Part shown: positions 26,882 through 35,906 of the stretch, one piece after another
Layout of the letters: every line of letters starts with the position of its first letter
Position numbering within the stretch: the stretch's first letter is position 1
From: Bacteroidales bacterium
Lineage (GTDB): Bacteria; Bacteroidota; Bacteroidia; Bacteroidales; UBA932
Length of the DNA stretch: 42,489 nt
Direction of reading: 5' to 3'
Assembly (NCBI GenBank): GCA_024401715.1
Contig: JAKSKO010000014.1
Location: forward strand, 1 to 42,489
The notes under the pieces: generated by a model
What the model saw: the letters and a program-made list of their open reading frames with translations, nothing else
What the model was told of the DNA's origin: nothing
Database searches by the model: none
Program-made: the position numbers and the translations under genes

Positions 26882-27523
26882 ATGGTTAAGATAGCACCAT
26901 CAATTCTTGCAGCGGATTTTCTGAATCTGCAGAAGGCTGTCGACATTGTAAACAACAATGCCGACATCTTTCATATTGACGTGATGGACGGCAGCTTTGT
27001 TCCCAACATATCTTTCGGTTTTCCTGTTGTTGAAGCGATTGCATCAGTTGCAAAGAAGCCTATAGATGTGCATCTGATGATAGTTAATCCGGAAAAATAC
27101 GCCTTGAAATTTGCCGCCGTGCCCGGTGTGGGAATGGTATCATTCCATCTGGAGGCCTGCAGCAATCCCGTTCAGCTGCTGGATGCAATAAGAGCAACCG
27201 GTGTAATGGCCGGCCTCACCATAAACCCAGATGTTCCCGTAGAGAATCTTTTCCCGTATCTGGATCATTGCGACCATATCATGATCATGAGTGTTTACGC
27301 CGGATATGGCGGGCAGAAATTCATTGAGGACAGCTACGGGCGCATAGAATGCCTGAAGGCGGAACTTCAGCGCAGAGGCTTGAACATCCCTATAGAGATT
27401 GACGGAGGGGTGAACAAGGAGAACGCCCGCAGGATTGTGGAGGCAGGTGCAGACATTCTTGTGGCAGGTTCCTTCGTGTTCAGATCTGAAGACCCGAAGG
27501 CCGCTATCGAGGCCATACGATAA
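26882..27523 (+). CDS. rpe: Ribulose-phosphate 3-epimerase
   Basis: The 213-residue TIM-barrel enzyme interconverts D-ribulose 5-phosphate and D-xylulose 5-phosphate in the pentose phosphate pathway. It starts MVKIAPSILAADFLNLQKA, and contains FHIDVMDGSFVPNISFG (metal-binding H and D), DVHLMIVNPEKY, MIMSVYAGYGGQKFIEDSY (the usual form is VxPGFGGQ, here VYAGYGG) and IEIDGGVNKENA with the second metal aspartate, then the phosphate loop VAGSFVF. It lies 18 bases after dnaA. Its last 20 bases overlap the end of the convergent biotin ligase gene. Confidence 0.97.
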   Translation: MVKIAPSILAADFLNLQKAVDIVNNNADIFHIDVMDGSFVPNISFGFPVVEAIASVAKKPIDVHLMIVNPEKYALKFAAVPGVGMVSFHLEACSNPVQLLDAIRATGVMAGLTINPDVPVENLFPYLDHCDHIMIMSVYAGYGGQKFIEDSYGRIECLKAELQRRGLNIPIEIDGGVNKENARRIVEAGADILVAGSFVFRSEDPKAAIEAIR

Positions 27524-28112
27524 GTTTGCTCTCGTATTCTTTCACCAAAGATTCAGGATCGGTCCAAATAGCGTCAAAACGATTTGAAAAATGTCTGAGG
27601 AACATCTTCAGGCATTCTTTTTTGTCGTATTTGCGTCCGGTGAGCTGTGCAACTGAAACCGGGTTCGGAAGATCGGCCGGAAATTCGGTCTGATTTATGT
27701 TTATGCCTATTCCAAGCACTGTTCTGTTCATCATTCCCGCGCGAAGGCCGTTCTCAATTAGCATTCCGCATATTTTCTTGCCGTCAACATAGATGTCATT
27801 GGGCTTTTTTATACCTGCCTGTATGCCGAATTCCGCCAGAAAATCCACTACAGACAGGGAAGTGGCCGGGGTTATTATCTGCTGCTGTGCCGGTGCAATG
27901 TATTTTTCCGGAGAATATTTCACCAGGATGGAAAAAGTGAGGTTTTCACCCACAACAGAGTGCCAGGTATGGTCTCCCTGCCCGCGGCCCGCAGTCTGGA
28001 ATTCTGCCGCGATGACAGTGCCGTCTGCCATATTTTCATACTCTCTTTCAATAACAGCAGATGTGGAGTCCACTATTTCATGCCAAATTACCGTAAAACG
28101 CTCTGTTTGCAT
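27504..28112 (-). CDS. birA: Biotin--[acetyl-CoA-carboxylase] ligase, short form
   Basis: The 202-residue protein has the catalytic biotin ligase domain: EIVDSTSAV, the ATP/biotin loop GRGQGDHTWHS near residue 43, KKPNDIYVDGKKICGMLIEN and TVLGIGININQTEF. It should attach biotin to carboxyl carrier proteins through biotinyl-AMP. There is no N-terminal DNA-binding domain, so it is not a repressor. Two oddities: the usual KWPNDI reads KKPNDI, and the protein stops at KLIVWPR, where relatives continue for about 45-50 residues into the C-terminal SH3-like domain. The tail is encoded inside the end of rpe (20-bp overlap). It may be a functional short form or a truncated gene. Confidence 0.88.
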   Translation of the reverse strand: MQTERFTVIWHEIVDSTSAVIEREYENMADGTVIAAEFQTAGRGQGDHTWHSVVGENLTFSILVKYSPEKYIAPAQQQIITPATSLSVVDFLAEFGIQAGIKKPNDIYVDGKKICGMLIENGLRAGMMNRTVLGIGININQTEFPADLPNPVSVAQLTGRKYDKKECLKMFLRHFSNRFDAIWTDPESLVKEYESKLIVWPR

Positions 28113-28120
28113 ATTTTTTG

Positions 28121-28128
28121 TATATTTG
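28121..28128 (+). promoter_or_regulatory. -7 box for rsfS-ftsH-cdsA-psd
   Basis: TATATTTG matches TAnnTTTG, giving a leader of about 25 bases to ATG 28160. A TTTG at 28106-28109 is too close to be the -33 box. It faces the birA -7 box. Confidence 0.5.
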
Positions 28129-28143
28129 TATTCTTGTAAAAGG

Positions 28144-28151
28144 CAAATTTA
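28144..28151 (-). promoter_or_regulatory. -7 box for birA
   Basis: Minus-strand TAAATTTG matches TAnnTTTG, 31 bases before the birA start. It lies inside the predicted rsfS leader, so the two start sites nearly coincide (about 28135-28137). Confidence 0.4.
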
Positions 28152-28159
28152 TAGCATTA

Positions 28160-28510
28160 ATGGTTAAAAAAGAAATTAAAGTCATTGCAGAAGCAATGCT
28201 GGAGAAAAAAGGAGAGAACGTAGTTGCCCTGGACCTTCGTCCTATAGGCACCGCAATTTCCGATTTTTTTGTTGTATGTAACGCGGCCAGCACCACCCAG
28301 GTATGTGCGATTGCAGATTTTGTGGAGGAGGAAATGATGGCCAAAATGAAGATTAAACCGCTGCGCAAGCAAGGAAAGGAAAACGGCATATGGGTTATTC
28401 TGGATTACGGCGGTGATGCTGTAGTGCATATCTTCCAGACAGAATACAGGAATTTCTACCGTCTGGAGGATCTCTGGGCCGATGCCAAAAAAACCGTTTT
28501 TAACGACTAG
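28160..28510 (+). CDS. rsfS: Ribosome silencing factor RsfS
   Basis: The protein is about 116 residues from ATG 28160 (MVKKEIKVIAEAMLEKKGEN); an upstream in-frame ATG at 28118 would cover the -7 box and adds no conserved sequence. RsfS binds ribosomal protein L14 and blocks joining of the 30S and 50S subunits when nutrients run low. Family text is clear: VVALDLRPIGTAISDFFVVC, STTQVCAIADFVEEEM, then GIWVILDYGGDAVVHIFQTE and a final YRLEDLW. It begins a run with ftsH (5-base gap), cdsA and psd, an order often seen in Bacteroidota. Confidence 0.96.
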   Translation: MVKKEIKVIAEAMLEKKGENVVALDLRPIGTAISDFFVVCNAASTTQVCAIADFVEEEMMAKMKIKPLRKQGKENGIWVILDYGGDAVVHIFQTEYRNFYRLEDLWADAKKTVFND

Positions 28511-28515
28511 GGAAT

Positions 28516-30432
28516 ATGGCAGAAAAGAAAAATAACGGAAAAAAGCAGACCAAGATAGTGAAATTCAACCTGTCCTGGCTGTATATCCTGCTCACCGGAA
28601 TTGTAATATTCCTGCTTTTCAACCCGCGTTCCGGTGCAAACGCACAGAAAATTGAATGGGACGAGGTTAAAAACGCCATTGCAGAGGGAGATGTGCAGAA
28701 AATAGAGTTCGTGCGCAACGATTATCAGGGTTCTGTAACGATACGCCCGGACAAGCTGGAGAAATATTCCTCCTTCTTCGGAGGCAAAGTACCGAAGTCT
28801 TCACCGCATTTCGTCTTCCTTGTAAGCACCAGCTTCAATCCGGAAGAGACTTTCGGTGAACTTAATTCACAGCTTCCTGAAGAGAGCCGTTTCAAGGTGG
28901 TGATGACCACAAACAGCCACATGCTGGACAATATCATGGAATGGATCATGTTCCCACTGCTTCTTATTCTGATGTGGGTATTCATGTTCAGATCCATGAA
29001 CAAGGGCATGGGCGGCGGTCCAGGCGGTCCCGGAGGCATTTTCTCTGTGGGCAAGTCCACAGGCAAGATGGCGGATAAGAAAGACCAGCAGGTCACTTTC
29101 AAGGATGTAGCCGGCCTGTACGGAGCCAAAGATGAGGTGATGGAGGTTGTGGACTTCCTGAAAAACCCGAAGAAATACACTTCTCTGGGTGCAAAAATCC
29201 CTAAGGGAGTGCTTTTGGTGGGCCCTCCGGGCACCGGTAAGACCATGCTTGCAAAAGCAGTTGCGGGAGAAGCCAATGTGCCGTTCTTCAGCATAAGCGG
29301 ATCGGATTTCGTGGAGATGTTCGTGGGTGTTGGTGCATCACGCGTAAGAGACCTTTTCCGTCAGGCAAAGGAGAAAGCCCCTTGCATCGTGTTCATAGAC
29401 GAGATTGATGCAGTTGGACGCGCCCGCGGAAAGAATGTTGGTTTCTCTTCAAATGATGAGAGGGAAAACACTCTGAACCAGCTGCTTACAGAAATGGACG
29501 GATTCGGCAGCAACAGCGGTGTAATTGTTGTTGCGGCAACCAACCGTGCCGATATTCTGGACAAGGCCCTCATGCGTGCCGGCCGTTTCGACCGCCAGAT
29601 TCACGTGGATCTTCCGGATCTTAACGAACGTAAGGAGATTTTCGAAGTCCACCTGAAGAATCTGAAGCTGGACAATGATTTCGATACCGAATTCCTTGCA
29701 AAACATACCCCTGGCTTCAGTGGTGCCGATATCGCGAATGTATGTAACGAGGCGGCTCTTGTTGCGGCAAGGGAGTCCAAGGAGAAGGTTGGCCGCCAGG
29801 ACTTCCTGGATGCAGTGGACCGTATCATAGGCGGACTGGAGAAGAAGAGCAAGATAATCACCGAGCACGAAAAGAAGAGCATTGCCCACCACGAGGCCGG
29901 CCATGCAACCGTAAGCTGGCTGCTTCCTAACGCTCATCCTCTGTTCAAGGTTACCATTGTTCCGCGCGGAAGCGCCCTTGGCGCCGCATGGTATCTTCCT
30001 GAAGAACATGTACTTATGACCCAGGAACAGATGCACGACGAAATGTGCAGCCTCATTGCCGGACGCGTTGCAGAGGAGATTGTGAACGGAACCGTATCTT
30101 CCGGAGCGCTGAACGATCTGGAAAGACTCACCAAGATGGCATATTCAATGGTTACATACTATGGAATGTCCGAAAAAATAGGCAACCTCAGCTTCTATGA
30201 TTCCACCGGTTCAAGGGGTTACGACCTCACCAAACCATACTCGGAAAAGACGGCCGAACTGATAGATCAGGAGGTTAAGCGCATCATCGGCGAAGTTCAT
30301 GACCAGACAAAGGCCATTTTGGAACAAAATAAAGACGGTTTCTTGGCTTTGGCATCTAAATTATTGGAAAAAGAAGTTATATTTGCAGATGACCTTGAAG
30401 AGATATTCGGTCCCAAAGTAAAGAATGAGTAA
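28516..30432 (+). CDS. ftsH: ATP-dependent zinc metalloprotease FtsH
   Basis: The 638-residue inner-membrane hexameric protease degrades membrane and short-lived cytoplasmic proteins. A first helix (about 19-36) is followed by a periplasmic domain, a second helix (about 142-160) and a glycine-rich linker ([11 protein letters not shown]). The AAA domain has Walker A GPPGTGKT at 236-243, Walker [13 protein letters not shown] and the [23 protein letters not shown]. The protease zinc site is H459-E-A-G-H463, with the third ligand in [10 protein letters not shown]. The pore motif [11 protein letters not shown] is intact. It overlaps cdsA by 8 bases, so they are probably translationally coupled. 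Confidence 0.98.
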   Translation: MAEKKNNGKKQTKIVKFNLSWLYILLTGIVIFLLFNPRSGANAQKIEWDEVKNAIAEGDVQKIEFVRNDYQGSVTIRPDKLEKYSSFFGGKVPKSSPHFVFLVSTSFNPEETFGELNSQLPEESRFKVVMTTNSHMLDNIMEWIMFPLLLILMWVFMFRSMNKGMGGGPGGPGGIFSVGKSTGKMADKKDQQVTFKDVAGLYGAKDEVMEVVDFLKNPKKYTSLGAKIPKGVLLVGPPGTGKTMLAKAVAGEANVPFFSISGSDFVEMFVGVGASRVRDLFRQAKEKAPCIVFIDEIDAVGRARGKNVGFSSNDERENTLNQLLTEMDGFGSNSGVIVVAATNRADILDKALMRAGRFDRQIHVDLPDLNERKEIFEVHLKNLKLDNDFDTEFLAKHTPGFSGADIANVCNEAALVAARESKEKVGRQDFLDAVDRIIGGLEKKSKIITEHEKKSIAHHEAGHATVSWLLPNAHPLFKVTIVPRGSALGAAWYLPEEHVLMTQEQMHDEMCSLIAGRVAEEIVNGTVSSGALNDLERLTKMAYSMVTYYGMSEKIGNLSFYDSTGSRGYDLTKPYSEKTAELIDQEVKRIIGEVHDQTKAILEQNKDGFLALASKLLEKEVIFADDLEEIFGPKVKNE

Positions 30433-31276
30433 TTTCTGGAAAAGAACTATATTCGGAGCACTATACGTAGCCGTACTTCTCGGCTGCGTATTGTGGTGTA
30501 AATATTCCTTCCTGGCTCTCATGTGTCTGCTGACGGGAGGAATGACAGCGGAGTTCCTGCACATCACCATGGGATGCCGCTATAAGTATTCACAAATCCT
30601 CACCATACTTGGCGGCGTATCGTTTTTCGTTTTGGTATGGTGCGTGCGTGCAATCCCCGTTGTAACGGCAAAATATTGCCTTCTGGCCTTCGTCCCTCTG
30701 CTTGTGGTTATGGTGAATTCCATCTACGTCAAAGACAAGACAAGTTATGGCCAGTTCGCAAACCTTTATACATCAATCCTTTATATTGCCATCCCCATGG
30801 CTGTCACGAATTTCCTTGTGATGGATTCTTCCGGCAATTATAACGGATTGTTGCTTATTTATTTCTTCATCCTTATCTGGACTTCCGATATAGGGGCATA
30901 CCTTTTCGGAATGGCCTTTGGACAGAAATACGGCAAGAAACTTTGCCCGAACATTTCTCCGAAGAAATCCTGGGTTGGTTTCTGGGGCGGTTTTGCCTGC
31001 ACCATTGCAGTTTCGCTTGCCATGTATTTCAGCAATTTCTGGAATGAGGTGGGAATTCTTTCATTCACTTGGTATCATTCGGTTATCCTTGCCATACTCA
31101 TAGATGTCTTCGGAGTTTACGGTGACCTTTTCGAATCACTTTGGAAACGTCACTACGATGTAAAGGATTCCGGTAATATAATCCCGGGCCACGGTGGCCT
31201 GCTGGACAGATTGGATTCAACCATTTTTGCAGTACCTGTGGGCATCACCTACCTGGCTCTGTTCAACTTAATCTAA
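30425..31276 (+). CDS. cdsA: Phosphatidate cytidylyltransferase
   Basis: The 283-residue membrane enzyme makes CDP-diacylglycerol from phosphatidate and CTP, the branch point for phosphatidylserine, phosphatidylethanolamine and phosphatidylglycerol. Several hydrophobic helices are followed by the full CDS signature near residues 238-265 (KRHYDVKDSGNIIPGHGG, then LLDRLDS). SPKKSWVGFWGG is the other conserved loop. The start overlaps ftsH by 8 bases, and psd starts 6 bases after its stop. The neighbourhood thus links synthesis of the main aminophospholipid. Confidence 0.97.
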   Translation: MSNFWKRTIFGALYVAVLLGCVLWCKYSFLALMCLLTGGMTAEFLHITMGCRYKYSQILTILGGVSFFVLVWCVRAIPVVTAKYCLLAFVPLLVVMVNSIYVKDKTSYGQFANLYTSILYIAIPMAVTNFLVMDSSGNYNGLLLIYFFILIWTSDIGAYLFGMAFGQKYGKKLCPNISPKKSWVGFWGGFACTIAVSLAMYFSNFWNEVGILSFTWYHSVILAILIDVFGVYGDLFESLWKRHYDVKDSGNIIPGHGGLLDRLDSTIFAVPVGITYLALFNLI

Positions 31277-31282
31277 AAACTT

Positions 31283-31945
31283 ATGTTCGTTATCCAGAAA
31301 GACTGTTATGGAACTGTTGCCGGTGTGATTTTCGTTGCACTGCTTATTCTACTTATCGCAGTCCTTTTCCTTAACACAAGCTGGCTTAAGTATATCTTTA
31401 TAGCTGTCTCTGTTGCACTAAGCTGTTTCATCATCTATTTCTTCCGCGTTCCTGAAAGGGAGCGCCCGCAGGGAGACAAACTTGTTACCAGCGTTGCCGA
31501 CGGCAAAGTGGTTATCATAGAAAAAGTTTTCGAGAAGGAATACCTCAAGAGAGATTGCATACAGGTTTCCGTATATATGGATTTCTTTGACGTGCACACC
31601 AATTTCTGGCCTTTTGACGGAGTAACCACCTACTACAAATACCATCCCGGCAAATATCTGCTTGCCTTCTTGCCCAAGTCGTCAGAGCTTAACGAGCATG
31701 CTTCAGTGGGCGTACGTTATGGCGAAGACGGCCCCGAAATCCTCTTCAAGCAGATTGCAGGCACATTTGCACGCCGTATCGTGAATTATGCCAAGGAAGG
31801 GGAGCCATTCAAGGGAGCTGACCAGTGCGGCGTAATAAAATTCGGCAGCCGTCTGGACATGTTCCTTCCATTGGATGCCGAAATCTGTGTGAATATTGGT
31901 GATCACGTCAGCGCTGTTGAAAGCGTCATCGCAAAACTGAAATAA
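31283..31945 (+). CDS. psd: Phosphatidylserine decarboxylase proenzyme, short type
   Basis: The 220-residue protein converts phosphatidylserine to phosphatidylethanolamine. It is the short type: one or two N-terminal hydrophobic segments (about 10-50), then VYMDFFDVHTNFWPFDG, whose DVHxN pattern is conserved, and FGSRLDMFLP. The pro-protein cuts itself before Ser189, which becomes the pyruvoyl cofactor of the small subunit. It is last in the rsfS-ftsH-cdsA-psd run. Its stop is one base from the stop of convergent ispG, so there is no room for a terminator. Confidence 0.96.
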   Translation: MFVIQKDCYGTVAGVIFVALLILLIAVLFLNTSWLKYIFIAVSVALSCFIIYFFRVPERERPQGDKLVTSVADGKVVIIEKVFEKEYLKRDCIQVSVYMDFFDVHTNFWPFDGVTTYYKYHPGKYLLAFLPKSSELNEHASVGVRYGEDGPEILFKQIAGTFARRIVNYAKEGEPFKGADQCGVIKFGSRLDMFLPLDAEICVNIGDHVSAVESVIAKLK

Positions 31946-31946
31946 A

Positions 31947-33218
31947 TTATTCTCCGCTTTCTATAAGCTGCAGAAGTTTGTCTATCGCTTCGTTCTCCGG
32001 AATGTGGCGATAGATTGCGTTTTGGCCCTTGTATATTGAAACAAGGCCCCTGCCTTCGCCAACATAACCATAGTCTGCATCGGCCATCTCTCCCGGACCG
32101 TTCACTATACATCCCATTACGGCTATGCATACGTTCTTGAGGTGTGCTGTGCGGGCTTTCACCTGTTGGAATGTAGCCTCCAGATTGTACATGGTTCTGC
32201 CGCAACCAGGGCATGCAATATATTCCGGACGGTAGAAGCGGCGTCTTGCGGCCTGAAGTATCTCGTCTTTCAGGTATTCGTCCTTTGCAGCACCGTATTC
32301 ACTGGAAATTGTGAAGTCGTCTATCTTTCTGTCCATAAGGTCTTTGCCATATTTGCAGGCCTCGGATATGATATGTTTTTCCCAGGAATCGGAAGGGGAT
32401 GGATTTGCAGGACACCTTTCCGCCATTGCAGGGCAGCATTCTATTATGCTGTAGGCCGCAGGAATTTCAGCCTGAGGGTCTTCTGTGAGGGATACCCTTA
32501 TAGTGTCTCCTATGCCGTCGTTAAGCAAGGCGGAGATGCCCACTGCGCTCTTTATACGGCCACCATCGCCGTTTCCCGCCTCGGTAACACCAAGATGAAG
32601 TGGGAAAATTATTCCGTCCTCTCTCATCTTCTGCAGAAGTATCCTGTAGGCCTGCACCATCACAATGGTATTTGAGGCCTTCAGAGAGACAACCACATTG
32701 TAGAAATCATTCTCCTTGCACATCTGCAGCCATTCCATTGCAGCCATGGCCATTCCTTCCGATGTGTTCCCGTAAAGAGAGGTGATTCTTTCACCAAGAG
32801 AACCGTGGTTGACGCCAATCCTTATGGCAGTACCGTGCTCCTTGCAGATTTCAATCAGCCTGGCGAATTCCTCGGCCGCCTTCTGCGGGTCCTTATGGAA
32901 GTTCCCGGGATTGATACGCACCTTTTCAACAACCGATGCAGCAGCCAGGGCAACATCGCTGCGGAAATGGATATCTGCCACAAGGGGAGTGTCTATGCCG
33001 TTGGCTCTAAGGCGCTTGCGTATTTCGCCAAGAGCTTCCACGTCACTTACGGATGGGGTAGTAAGGCGTATCATCTGCGCTCCTGCACGTGCAAGACGTT
33101 CGCACTGGGCGTAAGAGGCCTCAATATCGGCCGTATGGGTGTTGCACATGGTCTGGACAACAACGGGGTTGCCACCGCCAATAAGTAGATTACCTACCTT
33201 CGCTGTTAAGATTTTCAT
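31947..33218 (-). CDS. ispG: 4-hydroxy-3-methylbut-2-en-1-yl diphosphate synthase, short-insert form
   Basis: The 423-residue iron-sulfur enzyme acts at the penultimate step of the MEP isoprenoid pathway. The N-terminal TIM barrel (about 1-265) has VQTMCNTHTADIEASYAQ and LVADIHFRSDVALAAA. The C-terminal domain has cluster ligands C336, C339 (CPGCGR) and C370 (MGCIVNGPGE), with the conserved glutamate at 377. The YGYVGEGRG tail matches the Bacteroidota/plant-like class. Those relatives usually exceed 600 residues because of a large extra domain; here only about 66 residues more than the E. coli position separate barrel and cluster domain. Its start overlaps the end of the beta-barrel gene by 29 bases, and it is last of the ligA run. 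Confidence 0.95.
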   Translation of the reverse strand: MKILTAKVGNLLIGGGNPVVVQTMCNTHTADIEASYAQCERLARAGAQMIRLTTPSVSDVEALGEIRKRLRANGIDTPLVADIHFRSDVALAAASVVEKVRINPGNFHKDPQKAAEEFARLIEICKEHGTAIRIGVNHGSLGERITSLYGNTSEGMAMAAMEWLQMCKENDFYNVVVSLKASNTIVMVQAYRILLQKMREDGIIFPLHLGVTEAGNGDGGRIKSAVGISALLNDGIGDTIRVSLTEDPQAEIPAAYSIIECCPAMAERCPANPSPSDSWEKHIISEACKYGKDLMDRKIDDFTISSEYGAAKDEYLKDEILQAARRRFYRPEYIACPGCGRTMYNLEATFQQVKARTAHLKNVCIAVMGCIVNGPGEMADADYGYVGEGRGLVSIYKGQNAIYRHIPENEAIDKLLQLIESGE

Positions 33219-34125
33219 TTGCTTCCATTATTTGTTCCCTTGCAATCTGTTTCAGCTCTTTCCTGGTTTTGCCTATCCTGCGGTTCAGCTGGTAATTGAT
33301 GGACACAGAAATGTATATGCTGTTAAGATTGGTGTAGGAGTAGTAATAGTTGGACATGTTTTCGTTCTCCACCAGTGTCCTGAGGTTCACATTTGGTTTG
33401 TGCAGGCTGGACAGGTTATATTTGTAGCCGGCGGTGATGTGAACCTCTATCGGATCAAACATGAAACCGATGCCGCCTCCGCCCTGGATGCCATAATAGT
33501 AACGCAATTCGCTGGGGTGGAATTTTTTCTGGTACTGCTTGAAATCTTCCGGAACAACGGTTTGCGGGTGGTATTCGCGATTGATACCAAGCCTGTAGCC
33601 ACCGAAACAGCCAATGTTAACAAGCAGTTTCATCTTCCAGAAGTCCACATGGAACTGGGCGTTCAGCGGAATCTCTATGGTGTTCATACTGGCCTTGTAG
33701 GCACCAACTATGGTATACACCGGATAGCCTCCGTCTTTTTCAATATCAAAGCTGTAACCCTGCTGGCTGTACAGGATTCCTGCCTGGAAACCGAAATACG
33801 GCATGTAACCGAAGAGTTTGCAGTATCTTGTGAAAGTGAGTCCTATCTCCATGGGAAGCACCCCCATGGACATTTGCTTTGAAGGGTTAAGCGATGGCAT
33901 GGTGAGGTTTACTCCGTACTGCACACCCAGCATGGAATAGTTGTTTATAACCTTGTGTCTTTTGATGAATACGGAGTCCACGCTGGTGTTCATGTCCTGC
34001 TTGGCGAATTCTATAAGCGGGGCGTCACGGTCCGGCTTCACGTAATCATCGTCATGCTGGGCCAGGGCGTGAAATGATGCGTAAAATAGCATCAGAATAA
34101 GTATGAATGCCGATTTTTTCATCAT
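33190..34125 (-). CDS. Outer-membrane beta-barrel protein of unknown role
   Basis: The 311-residue protein has a signal peptide (MMKKSAFILILMLFYASFHA, cleavage after ALA near residue 22). The mature part alternates hydrophobic and polar residues with many Y, F and G (LGVQYGVNLTMPSL, YMPYFGFQAGILYSQQGYSF, YYGIQGGGGIGFMFD). This is the pattern of a small outer-membrane barrel of the porin-family/PorT-like type, with a final strand near IYISVSINYQL. The C-terminal 40 residues are charged and probably periplasmic (RRIGKTRKELKQIAREQIM), which is unusual for a barrel that normally ends in an aromatic residue. It overlaps the upstream lipoprotein gene by ATGA, and ispG by 29 bases. Function is not known. 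Confidence 0.75.
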   Translation of the reverse strand: MMKKSAFILILMLFYASFHALAQHDDDYVKPDRDAPLIEFAKQDMNTSVDSVFIKRHKVINNYSMLGVQYGVNLTMPSLNPSKQMSMGVLPMEIGLTFTRYCKLFGYMPYFGFQAGILYSQQGYSFDIEKDGGYPVYTIVGAYKASMNTIEIPLNAQFHVDFWKMKLLVNIGCFGGYRLGINREYHPQTVVPEDFKQYQKKFHPSELRYYYGIQGGGGIGFMFDPIEVHITAGYKYNLSSLHKPNVNLRTLVENENMSNYYYSYTNLNSIYISVSINYQLNRRIGKTRKELKQIAREQIMEANENLNSEGR

Positions 34126-35906
34126 TTGAACATCTCAATCAGATTAATATCCTGTGATATCTCTGAAGATGCCGGGATCTCCAGGACAGTGTTTTCTTCG
34201 GAAAGCTTGTAGAATTTCACCTTCTCCGGCTGGCGGCGCTCCATAAGGTCTCCTATATCCACCTTGCCGTTCCTGTTGGCATCTTCCGTGATTCGTATGC
34301 TGTATTTTCCTTCTTTCAGATATGGAAAGGCCAGAGTCTGGTCCTCCTCAATCACATAGCTTCGCAGAACCTTGTCCCTTTTGTCCGTAAGCATATCCAC
34401 GATATAGCGTTTGGAGGCAGTTCCGCTAATCACGAGGTTCAATGTACTCAGTTTGTCGTCATCAGGCAGCTTCACCTTCACTATGGTACTGTCGTTATAA
34501 TATCCGTTTATGTCCATGAACATCCTGTGCGGCACGGTAAGAATATATTCATAACCGGGCTGAACCTTTCCCTTGTGCATGATATGGAATTTTCTCATGT
34601 CCAGGCTGTCCGTCTTCCAGGTATAGCTTCCCGGCTCCTTTTTCTGGCGCGGATTTATAACTTCGTACTTCAGACTGTCCAGACTTCCCTTTACAAGAGG
34701 ATATTCAAAGGCCAGCTCTATGCCGTATTGCTCAAAGGTTTCACCGGGACCGCTGGTTTTCAGCTGTGCCACGGTGTCTTTTTTATCCTGCGGAGACTTC
34801 TGCGCTATGCTTTTGCGCGGTTTCGCAAGCTTGAATTCCTGCGTTGCCGGTGCCAGCTTGCCTGTAGAATCCGTTTTCATGAATTTCACATTCATATACA
34901 GGGTGTCGGGCTGAACCTTTCGGCTGTTAATCCACACAAGCATGGAATCCCTCTCTCCAAGCATCTGTTTCACAACCCTTTTCGGAGATATGCCCCTGAA
35001 CCATACGGAATCCACAATGGCATTCTTTGCAAGGAAGCTTATATAGGCAGTCCTTTCTCCGATACGGCCGTGATTGTTGATATCCTGCTTTACGTTTTCT
35101 CCCATGAACATGTTCAACTCATACTCCGTCTTTCTCTTGCTGCAGGACAGTGTATCCTTCATGTCGAACTTGTACAGCTCATACCTGCCCTCGGTAACAA
35201 CGTTCACCGGCCTTATGAGGGAATCCACAAAGGCAATGCCCTCTGTCTGGGGTTCATAGATATTGTTGTTGTTCTTGTCGTCAATGGCATATATGCGGTA
35301 AAGTGTATCCTGAATGTTCCTTATGCAGAAAAAGCCCCACTCATCGGTTTTGGCAACGGCGTTCGGCCTGTGTTTGAAAAGGGCGGAATCGCTGTGGTCT
35401 TTGTACAGCATCACGGTGGCGCCCTTCATAGGCTTCAGGGTGCTGCAGTCCTGCACAAGGCCTGTTATATACATGGAATCTATCACTTCACCCGTACTGA
35501 ACACCAGGGTATAGCCGGGGAAAGGGTTGTTTTCGTTGTTGTCATTGATGGCTCCGGTGACGTCAATGGTGTAGGTGGTGTTTGGCAGCAGATCGCTCTC
35601 GCTGGTGATTACCACGCTGCGTCCCCTAAGTTTTGCCTTCACCGGCTTATCCAGAGGAGGGGAGATGGTTATTGCCTTCTGGTCCTTTACCGTCACATAT
35701 TCGTTGAAAGTGAACGCAGCCGCCAGTTTAAGCGGGACGTTCTTGCCCTCCGGCAGCGGATTCACGGCAACCAGAATAGGCGGTATGGTATCTTTGGGGC
35801 CGCCTTCCGGTGTGCCTTTGGTATTGGCGCAGGAATGCGAGAAAAAAGATGCGCCCAGAATAAGCACAAATGGGATTGCGGGTATGAGGTTTTTAAAGTT
35901 CATCAT
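34122..35906 (-). CDS. Ig-like (Big_5) domain lipoprotein
   Basis: The 594-residue protein has a lipoprotein-like N-terminus with cysteine 26 (FSHSCANTKGTPEGGPKDT). A Big_5 Ig-like domain follows (about 40-140: DTIPPILVAVNPLPEGKNV, AAFTFNEYVTVKD, LLPNTTYTIDV, GYTLVFSTG). Next is a carboxypeptidase-regulatory-like beta-sandwich (about 145-235, ITGLVQDCSTLKPMKGATVM), then a long beta-rich C-terminal half with AIDDKNNNNIYEPQTEG and ITEDANRNGKVDIGDL, both calcium-loop-like. This architecture is common in Bacteroidota cell-surface lipoproteins without a defined role. It shares 4-base overlaps with rel upstream and the barrel gene downstream, so the barrel and this lipoprotein may work as a pair. 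Confidence 0.82.
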   Translation of the reverse strand: MMNFKNLIPAIPFVLILGASFFSHSCANTKGTPEGGPKDTIPPILVAVNPLPEGKNVPLKLAAAFTFNEYVTVKDQKAITISPPLDKPVKAKLRGRSVVITSESDLLPNTTYTIDVTGAINDNNENNPFPGYTLVFSTGEVIDSMYITGLVQDCSTLKPMKGATVMLYKDHSDSALFKHRPNAVAKTDEWGFFCIRNIQDTLYRIYAIDDKNNNNIYEPQTEGIAFVDSLIRPVNVVTEGRYELYKFDMKDTLSCSKRKTEYELNMFMGENVKQDINNHGRIGERTAYISFLAKNAIVDSVWFRGISPKRVVKQMLGERDSMLVWINSRKVQPDTLYMNVKFMKTDSTGKLAPATQEFKLAKPRKSIAQKSPQDKKDTVAQLKTSGPGETFEQYGIELAFEYPLVKGSLDSLKYEVINPRQKKEPGSYTWKTDSLDMRKFHIMHKGKVQPGYEYILTVPHRMFMDINGYYNDSTIVKVKLPDDDKLSTLNLVISGTASKRYIVDMLTDKRDKVLRSYVIEEDQTLAFPYLKEGKYSIRITEDANRNGKVDIGDLMERRQPEKVKFYKLSEENTVLEIPASSEISQDINLIEMFK

